A stretch of 64,000 nucleotides of DNA, taken from contig CAMAVJ010000001.1 of assembly GCA_945861725.1 (NCBI GenBank), positions 186,001-250,000 of the forward strand, read 5' to 3'. A program made the translations under genes and the position numbers. The notes below the pieces were generated by a model that did not search any database, had not been told where the DNA came from, and saw nothing but the letters and a program-made list of their open reading frames with translations. Origin of the DNA: Rickettsia typhi (GTDB lineage Bacteria; Pseudomonadota; Alphaproteobacteria; Rickettsiales; Deianiraeaceae). How positions within the stretch are numbered: the stretch's first letter is position 1; every line of letters starts with the position of its first letter. Of this stretch, positions 57,518 through 64,000 are shown piece after piece.

Positions 57518-59305
57518 TTAAACTTCATCAACGGTTTTTCCTGATGTATACTGGTTTAGATACCACGCCGTGCGTCTTTCAACAAATTCTTTTGCTGTAG
57601 AATCGAGTTTTTTTGCAAGGTCGTCGATTTTTTGCCGTTTGCTAGCTATTTCATTTATATTTTGACTCGCATTCATTGCCTCCTCAAGTAAATGTAACAC
57701 TAAATTAATCGCTTTAAGTTCATTTTTTTCCGCTAAGTGGGAATCCGAAAGTGCATCCTTCACAAGCTTTACGATGTTTTGTGCGTCAATTGTTGCATCA
57801 ACAAGAAGTTTATTTTCAATATCGACTTGTGCATTTTGGATTGCATCAACAAGCATTGTGCGAATTTCATCACCGGCAATACCATACGACGGCTTTACTT
57901 GAATAGCGTTGTGTGTTGATGTTTTTTCATTGGTTTTTTTATTATTTTCATCTTCATCGCCTTCCCAAGCCTCAACTGTAAGGATTGCATTTTCATCAAG
58001 AGAAAATTTTATCGAAACCTTAATAATTCCTGCTTTTTTTGGTGTAATCCCTGTTAGTTCAAATTTTGCAAGTGATCGACAATCTTTGGCAAGATCTCGC
58101 TCTCCTTGAACGACATTTATTATGATTCCCGTTTGGAAGTCTTCAAATGTTGTAAATTGAATAGTTTTTTCAAATGGTATAGAAGTGTTTCTCTCAATAA
58201 TCTTCTGAACGGCACCTCCAATTGTTTCAATGCCAAGGGAAAGAGGAATTACATCAAGAAGTACATTTCCCGTAGATTTTCGAACTGTATAAAACGCCTG
58301 AACTGCTGCACCAAATGCGACGACGCGGTCTGGGTCGGCATCGTTAAAAATAGGTACTGAAAATTCATGCTCAAGTGCTTCGGTAATAATTGGCATTCTT
58401 GTTGAACCTCCAACAAGTATCAGTCCCTTGATATCCTTTTGTTCAATTTGCGAGTCCTTTAAAACCCCTTGCATAACAGCTACGCATTTATGAATTAGTG
58501 GTAAAATTATTTCATCGATGCGATCTTTTGTGATTTCAAACGGAAATTCTGCTTGAATCTGCTCCAAATCTTTTGGTAAAATTTGTGTGAGTGCATCTTT
58601 TGTAATTATTGCATTTTCTGTAATTAGTTCCTTAATGATTTTGCCCGACTTCTTTGATATTTTATAAAATTCTGCGATTTTATCGTCAAAATCGTCGCCA
58701 CCAAGGTTTGCATCACCACCAGTTGCAACAACATGTACAACACCTTTGGACATCTGCAAAATGGAAACATCGAAAGTTCCACCGCCAAGGTCAAAAACAA
58801 TATAATATCCTTCTGCCATATCATCAATTCCATAATAAATTGCTGCTGCGGTTGGTTCAGATATCATCCTCATAACTTCAAGTCCAGCAAGCTCTGCTGC
58901 GAATTTTATCGCATTTCTTTTGGGCTCTTCAAAGTACGCTGGAACTGTCACAACGCATTTTTTAACATTGTTTCCCAACTTCTCTTGAATATTTATTTTT
59001 ATTTTTTGGAAAACCTCAGAAGCAAGTTGTTCTGCCCAAAATTTCTTTCCCGCAATTTCAATTTGTTCATCTTTGCCAATTGAGCGTTTGATCGAGGAAA
59101 TTTCATATTTTCCAAGCTCTTGAGTTGTTAGCGTTCCGCTTTCGTCAAAATGTAAAACTGAAGGCATAATATCCACAATTTCATGAATTTGCGTTCCATC
59201 GTAATAAAAGCAAAGGGAATTCGTCGTTCCAAAATCAATTCCAACGGCAATTTCCTCATTTTGTTCTTTATGGGTAATCGCGTCTTCAATGTTTAATAGT
59301 GACAT
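57518..59305 (-). CDS. hscA: Fe-S assembly chaperone HscA (Hsp70 family)
   Basis: VGIDFGTTNSLCFYYDG, YFEEPKRNAIKFAAELAGLEVMRMISEPTAAAIYYG, VFDLGGGTFDVSILQM, LVGGSTRMPIITEAL; divergent N-terminus typical of HscA. Confidence 0.9.
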   Translation of the reverse strand: MSLLNIEDAITHKEQNEEIAVGIDFGTTNSLCFYYDGTQIHEIVDIMPSVLHFDESGTLTTQELGKYEISSIKRSIGKDEQIEIAGKKFWAEQLASEVFQKIKINIQEKLGNNVKKCVVTVPAYFEEPKRNAIKFAAELAGLEVMRMISEPTAAAIYYGIDDMAEGYYIVFDLGGGTFDVSILQMSKGVVHVVATGGDANLGGDDFDDKIAEFYKISKKSGKIIKELITENAIITKDALTQILPKDLEQIQAEFPFEITKDRIDEIILPLIHKCVAVMQGVLKDSQIEQKDIKGLILVGGSTRMPIITEALEHEFSVPIFNDADPDRVVAFGAAVQAFYTVRKSTGNVLLDVIPLSLGIETIGGAVQKIIERNTSIPFEKTIQFTTFEDFQTGIIINVVQGERDLAKDCRSLAKFELTGITPKKAGIIKVSIKFSLDENAILTVEAWEGDEDENNKKTNEKTSTHNAIQVKPSYGIAGDEIRTMLVDAIQNAQVDIENKLLVDATIDAQNIVKLVKDALSDSHLAEKNELKAINLVLHLLEEAMNASQNINEIASKRQKIDDLAKKLDSTAKEFVERRTAWYLNQYTSGKTVDEV

Positions 59306-59394
59306 AAAATTTTTTAGAATGTTCCATTTTTTATTGTTATTTGCAAATGTTGCTGATTAATTTTGTCAACTAATTTTTGCAATCTCAATATACT

Positions 59395-60696
59395 TTATAC
59401 CGAAGCACTGAATTTTTTTTCCTGAATGATGTGTCCATCGAATAAATATGCGATATTTCGAAGGAAAATTTGCCCTATTTCGGTAACTTTTAACATTTTA
59501 TCATCAAAGATAATCAATCCATCTGCAACCATCTCATCCATTTCAGAAATTTTATCAGAATTTATAAGGTTTTTTGGTGCTTCAAACTTGGTCATAATAT
59601 CAAGAATTGTTTTTTTGAGTTGAATTTCTGTTTCCGAAAGTTTGTGTGAATTTTCGATTTCCATTGTGTTTTCCTGCCACTTAGCAAGGGATTTTGTGTT
59701 TTGTTTGTAAGCTCCGTTGATTTCACTTATTGAAGACACTCCAAAACCTAGCAAAATATTAGATCCCTTTGTTGTATATCCCATAAAATTCCTGTGAAGA
59801 TTTCCCACTTCCATTGCTTGAAATAATGGGTCGTTTTTTTTCGCAAAGTGGTCCATTCCAATTGCTTTGTATCCTAATTTTTCAAAACCAATTTTACCTT
59901 GTAAAAAAAGTTCAAGCTTTATTTCTGGCGTCGGCAATCCTTCATCAAGTTTTTTTTGTCCTGCAGATTTCCAAGGAACATTCGCATACGAATAAAACGC
60001 GATTCTATCAGGGGAAAGTTCTTCTGTTTTGGAAATCATATCCGTTATGCAATTTTTATTTTGAAATGGTAATCCGTATATGTAGTCAAAATTGATTTGT
60101 CCAATGCCAACTGCCCTTGTGTGGTGAACAATTTCGCAAATTTTTTCATAAGATTGCACTCTTCCAATTGCTTTTTGTACTTTATGTGTGAAATCTTGAA
60201 TTCCAAAGCTAATTCTTGTGAAGTTGTGCTTTGCAAGGATGGAAATCTGTTCTTTGGTCGTGAACTCAGGGTGTGCTTCAAGAGATTTCTCGCAATTTTC
60301 TGTGTAATCAAAGTGTTCCAAAAGCATTGTGAGCATTCGTTCCATTTGCGATGCGGGAATTGTTGTGGGTGTGCCTCCACCAAAGTGCAATTGTGAAACG
60401 GATATTTTTTTCAAACTAATGACTTCTTTGTACAGGATAATTTCGCGCTCTAGTGCCTTTAAATATTTTGTGATATGCTCGGGGTTTTCAAGTAAAACCT
60501 TATTACACGCACAAAATGAGCAAATTTTATAACAAAATGGAATATGAATATAAACGCTAATCGGCTTTGTGAAATCTTCTTTTTTTAACTCCAAAATCCA
60601 GTCTTCGTATGTAAGGTTTTTCTTCCACTCTGGAACCGTTGGAAAGCTTGTGTATCGCGGAATTTGTTTATTATATTTTAATACCAATTCGTTCAT
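59395..60696 (-). CDS. hemN: Oxygen-independent coproporphyrinogen III oxidase
   Basis: YTSFPTVPEW, VYIHIPFCYKICSFCACNKV (radical-SAM CX3CX2C plus Cys), LHFGGGTPTTIPASQMERM, IDHFAKKNDP-like GMDHFAKKNDP. Confidence 0.95.
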   Translation of the reverse strand: MNELVLKYNKQIPRYTSFPTVPEWKKNLTYEDWILELKKEDFTKPISVYIHIPFCYKICSFCACNKVLLENPEHITKYLKALEREIILYKEVISLKKISVSQLHFGGGTPTTIPASQMERMLTMLLEHFDYTENCEKSLEAHPEFTTKEQISILAKHNFTRISFGIQDFTHKVQKAIGRVQSYEKICEIVHHTRAVGIGQINFDYIYGLPFQNKNCITDMISKTEELSPDRIAFYSYANVPWKSAGQKKLDEGLPTPEIKLELFLQGKIGFEKLGYKAIGMDHFAKKNDPLFQAMEVGNLHRNFMGYTTKGSNILLGFGVSSISEINGAYKQNTKSLAKWQENTMEIENSHKLSETEIQLKKTILDIMTKFEAPKNLINSDKISEMDEMVADGLIIFDDKMLKVTEIGQIFLRNIAYLFDGHIIQEKKFSASV

Positions 60697-61658
60697 AACC
60701 TACTACCAAAAATTAGCTTATTCTGCTTAACAAATTCATGAATATTTGCTTCAGAAGTTTCCTTTAAAACGCCGTGTCCAAGACCATTAATCCAACAATT
60801 GAGAACTTCGGGCTTGCATTTGGCAACTTTTTGCATATATTCCTCAATCAATATTCCGCAATTTTTTGCTTCCATTGTTAAAATGTTCTGATCAAAATTT
60901 CCTTGAATCGCAAATTCGTTATGGTAATTTTGAAGAATTTCCAAAATATCATAAGAAGAATCGAATCCAAAGCAGTCGATATTATGTAGGTTTTTATAAT
61001 GTTCGACTTTCTGTGCATAATATATAATAGGTACATTTGGGTAATTTTTTTTTATCTCGTTGATAAAACCTTGCATTGCTTTAAAATACCACGGATTTTC
61101 CTGAATATGGTGGTGAAGTTGGCTATCTAAAATTGCAAAAGCATCAATGCCGGATTTCACCTGAAGAAAAACATTTTCGAGTAAATTTTCGTTAATTTCA
61201 TTGAAAAAGTTTTGCAAATCTTGATGTTCTGGCTTGATATATGACGATCTTTCTAAAAAGTGGAATATTGTTGAATGTCCACCAATGAAGCCAATAAGTG
61301 GCGTTTCTTTGAGGAGTTTTTTTGTTTCAATGATTGCATCCGCTTGAAATTGCATTGTTTGTGTGGGTATTTTTTTCCCAATAAAAATTTCTGGCGATGG
61401 GTTGAATCGTACTTCGTAGCCAATCGTTTCCAAGATGAAAAGTATATCAGAAAACAGAATCCCAGCATCAAAACCAAATTCCTGAAAGGGAGCAAGTGCA
61501 ACTTCGGCGGCAATTTTTGGTGTTTTACAAATTTCTTCAAAAGAATATTTTTTTTTTATTTCTCGATAGTGTGAGTGATATCTTCCAGCTTGTCTCATAA
61601 ACCACACTGGCGGACGTGCAGTATTTTTTCTTTTGAGTGCGTTAAGGAAGATGCTCAT
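60693..61658 (-). CDS. hemE: Uroporphyrinogen decarboxylase
   Basis: RPPVWFMRQAGRYHSHYREIKKKYSFEEICKTPKIAAEVALAPFQEFGFDAGILFSDIL; overlaps hemN start by 4 nt. Confidence 0.95.
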   Translation of the reverse strand: MSIFLNALKRKNTARPPVWFMRQAGRYHSHYREIKKKYSFEEICKTPKIAAEVALAPFQEFGFDAGILFSDILFILETIGYEVRFNPSPEIFIGKKIPTQTMQFQADAIIETKKLLKETPLIGFIGGHSTIFHFLERSSYIKPEHQDLQNFFNEINENLLENVFLQVKSGIDAFAILDSQLHHHIQENPWYFKAMQGFINEIKKNYPNVPIIYYAQKVEHYKNLHNIDCFGFDSSYDILEILQNYHNEFAIQGNFDQNILTMEAKNCGILIEEYMQKVAKCKPEVLNCWINGLGHGVLKETSEANIHEFVKQNKLIFGSRL

Positions 61659-62629
61659 TTCGTTATCTCAATAATTCTTTTTAGATCTCTTGCTTTGTAC
61701 GAAATAATTACAGAAGCACCAGAGCGATTAATTGCACACCAATCTTCAAAATAAAGGTTTTCTAATTTTGCATAACCAGACTTTGCCAACAGTTCAAGGG
61801 AAACGCACTCTGACGCTACATGAAAGGCGGAGATTTTTAAATGAGTTTGAAGGGAAAGTTCTTTGATTACATCCAAATATTTTGTCGCTGGTTTAACCAT
61901 TAGCATATCGGCTTCTTGGTTTTCATCTCGAAGTGAGGAGAGTATTGCATCGTTTCCGTTTCGAAAGTCAATTTGATATGATTCTCGATTTTTAAGAGGC
62001 GATTGCACAGAAATTTTAGAATTGTAAATATCACGAAATGCACCGTAGTAATTTGATGCAAACTTTGCTGAATAACTTATTATTGAGATAAAATCAAAAC
62101 CATTTTTATTTAAAATTTCGCGAATTGCTCCAATTCTTCCATCTCGCATATCACTTGGTGCGACACAATCACATCCAGATTGGGCATACGAAAGTGCGTG
62201 CTTTGCAAGAACTTTAACCGTTTTTGCATTGTCAATAAATTTAGATTTTTCTGAAATAAACCCGCAGTGGCCGTCCAAAGTTTCGTTACAAAGGCATACA
62301 TCCGCAATTAGGAAAATTGTATTACCAAAATTTTTTTTTATTTTTTCGATAATTTTACAAGTAAAAGATTCTTGATTTTTCCTTTCCTTTGCAATACAAA
62401 AAAGGATAAAGCTTTTAATTTCTTGGGAAATATCCTGCTCAATTGTTTTAAAAATTGAATTTTCGTCGTCAATTTTCATTCCGGCAATTGGTTCAAATAT
62501 TCTTTGTTCTGTAAGGTTTTCATCGACAAAAATTGGTTGAATAAACTTTGACGGACAGAGTGTTATTTCGGAATTAAGATTGCGAAAGATTTTATTCTGG
62601 CGGAATCTTGTAAATGTTGTGCTATTCAT
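61655..62629 (-). CDS. hemB: Delta-aminolevulinic acid dehydratase (porphobilinogen synthase)
   Basis: LIADVCLCNETLDGHCGF, VAPSDMRDGRIGAIRE, SYSAKFASNYYGAFRD, DMLMVKPATKYLDVI. Confidence 0.95.
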   Translation of the reverse strand: MNSTTFTRFRQNKIFRNLNSEITLCPSKFIQPIFVDENLTEQRIFEPIAGMKIDDENSIFKTIEQDISQEIKSFILFCIAKERKNQESFTCKIIEKIKKNFGNTIFLIADVCLCNETLDGHCGFISEKSKFIDNAKTVKVLAKHALSYAQSGCDCVAPSDMRDGRIGAIREILNKNGFDFISIISYSAKFASNYYGAFRDIYNSKISVQSPLKNRESYQIDFRNGNDAILSSLRDENQEADMLMVKPATKYLDVIKELSLQTHLKISAFHVASECVSLELLAKSGYAKLENLYFEDWCAINRSGASVIISYKARDLKRIIEITK

Positions 62630-64000
62630 TTTTTACATATTCTATGTACGAATCTAAAACATCAAAATTGAAAATTCCAATAATATTTTTTTTATTTTGG
62701 GAAATATAATCATAAGTTTTTCCAAGCATACAAATGTGCTTTGCTTCGGGTATTGTTAAATGGACAAAATCCTTATAAAGCTGGAGGCTGGTCCATAAAA
62801 TGGTATTTGCTTTAGTGATTTCTTCGCAAAAATCGTGAAAACCTTGAGAATATTTTTTTATTTTCATGGAATACGTGTGAATTGTAAATGGGTCATTCAC
62901 AGATTCATCGCTTTTGTATGTTAGTGTATAAAATGTTTTGTAATCAAGTGGAAGGCGAATGTTCGCAAGCTCATCAAAGCCCAATGATTCAACTGAACCA
63001 TTGCATAAAATTCCATTTTTAACAAGAAATTCGTGTGTTTTAATTCCCGACGCCCAAACTTCGCTGGCATCTTTGAGATGATGAATTATTCCAGTCGTAA
63101 CGGCATATTTCGTTGCAACAAAGAATTTCTTTGCTTCATTTGGAATTGTATAATCAACTTCCTCTCTCTCATATAAATCAAACATCCTTGAGTCACAAAG
63201 CGTGGAAAGATCTTCTTTTGTTAATTGAAAATCTTCTTGTATCGTAATATCAAGAATTCTGCCTTGATCCGTAATTCCCTTGATAAATGTACATTCGTGC
63301 TTTTTGAAAGAAAGGTGTGTCACACCAAACCCTTGCCTACAACCTGCACCGTATTTATGAAATAGTTTTTTTTCTTTTTTTGCAATTTCGGCAGTTTTAG
63401 TGTGGTTGATGTCCTTGAGGGATTGAGCAAAATTCTCAATTGTTTGGCATGCAATAATTCCTTGCCCAGGTGGTGTTGGAAAGAGTGGAATTGGAAGAGT
63501 TATAATTACTTTGCCATTTACGAGGTCTTTGTATTGTTCTTGATAGTTTTCGGAAGTTTGCAAGCGAATTAACCCTGCCGCTGAAAGAATTACACCATCT
63601 AGATATTTTATATCGTTTTCTGGTAATTCCGTTCGTTTAATGCGAGTATCGATATTTCCCCTAATTGGAATTATTTCAATATGAGTATTGTTTGGAAGAA
63701 TTTTCGTGTGTATTTCCTTAAAAAGATATGCTCTTCGAAGTGATGATGTTCCAATTTGCAACACTTTGTTACCTTGGTGTATTTTATTTTTTGCATTTTC
63801 ATTAAGAATGAGGATATCCCTTGGGTTAATTCGCTCCAAAAAACATTCAACTTGAATTTCGCTTGAATCACCTTTTATTTCAATATCTTTCAACGATGAA
63901 ACTCCAATCGTGTTTATATTTGTTTTAATGAGATCTTCAATTTCTCTTGTGAAGGCGTTGGTATATTCAAGATCGTGAATTGGTTTTTGGGTATTTCTAT
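62622..64000 (-). CDS. hemC: HemC-HemD fusion: hydroxymethylbilane synthase + uroporphyrinogen-III synthase-like domain (partial; N-terminus beyond right edge)
   Basis: Frame is open to the window edge: ...NAFTREIEDLIKTNINTIGVSSLKDIE..., GTSSLRRAYLF, IRGNIDTRI, LDGVILSAAGLIRL, PPGQGIIACQ, cofactor Cys GAGCRQG; then an additional ~180-aa HemD-like region VWASGIKTHEFLVKNGILCNGSVESLGFDELANIRLP... Confidence 0.85.
   Translation of the reverse strand, partial: RNTQKPIHDLEYTNAFTREIEDLIKTNINTIGVSSLKDIEIKGDSSEIQVECFLERINPRDILILNENAKNKIHQGNKVLQIGTSSLRRAYLFKEIHTKILPNNTHIEIIPIRGNIDTRIKRTELPENDIKYLDGVILSAAGLIRLQTSENYQEQYKDLVNGKVIITLPIPLFPTPPGQGIIACQTIENFAQSLKDINHTKTAEIAKKEKKLFHKYGAGCRQGFGVTHLSFKKHECTFIKGITDQGRILDITIQEDFQLTKEDLSTLCDSRMFDLYEREEVDYTIPNEAKKFFVATKYAVTTGIIHHLKDASEVWASGIKTHEFLVKNGILCNGSVESLGFDELANIRLPLDYKTFYTLTYKSDESVNDPFTIHTYSMKIKKYSQGFHDFCEEITKANTILWTSLQLYKDFVHLTIPEAKHICMLGKTYDYISQNKKNIIGIFNFDVLDSYIEYVKNE

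Noticed and set aside
57422-57518. Specific sigma70 promoter for the S10 operon
   Set aside because: A TTGACA is present on the minus strand (57478-57483) but no convincing -10 at proper spacing could be fixed by eye
1-64000. Prophage, transposon, CRISPR-Cas, restriction-modification or toxin-antitoxin systems
   Set aside because: No characteristic proteins or repeat arrays recognised in any of the translated ORFs

Overview
The window is an AT-rich, gene-dense bacterial chromosome segment that reads like an alphaproteobacterium with Rickettsiales-type gene content (HscA, VirB4, NuoI, ParAB, divergent MreC/FtsQ/FtsA-like proteins). It keeps biosynthetic and iron-acquisition genes unusual for obligate intracellular Rickettsiales: leuB, bifunctional hisB, citramalate synthase, and a Fur-box-associated tonB-exbB-exbD-TonB receptor-PKHD hydroxylase-PepSY cluster. 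A Deianiraea-like lineage is a hypothesis only. Most of the sequence is housekeeping: S10 ribosomal operon, eno, dut, tal, radA, tsf, mnmE, thrS, nadK, gmk, gltX, maeB, pilB/gspE-like ATPase, mgtE, rppH, acpS, infA, recA, dxr, pth, and a heme operon. Two tRNAs are present: initiator Met and Phe. Main items for follow-up: (1) a highly structured noncoding element at 3991-4203 with a perfect 20-bp inverted repeat and mutually exclusive pairings, beside a short dispersed repeat (second copy near 11.8 kb) and unannotated small ORFs; (2) a HemC-HemD fusion heading a translationally coupled hemCD-B-E-N cluster that runs off the right edge; (3) a frameshifted and truncated sugar-1-phosphate nucleotidyltransferase relic near 4.6-4.7 kb; (4) a membrane-anchored Nudix-like protein with altered catalytic box; (5) a virB4 gene abutting a COG5610-type HAD protein; (6) a highly divergent FtsA-like protein next to gmk; (7) several lineage-restricted low-complexity or Cys-rich small proteins. 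No CRISPR array, transposase, integrase or rRNA was recognised. All family calls come from reading the translated sequences; no searches were run.
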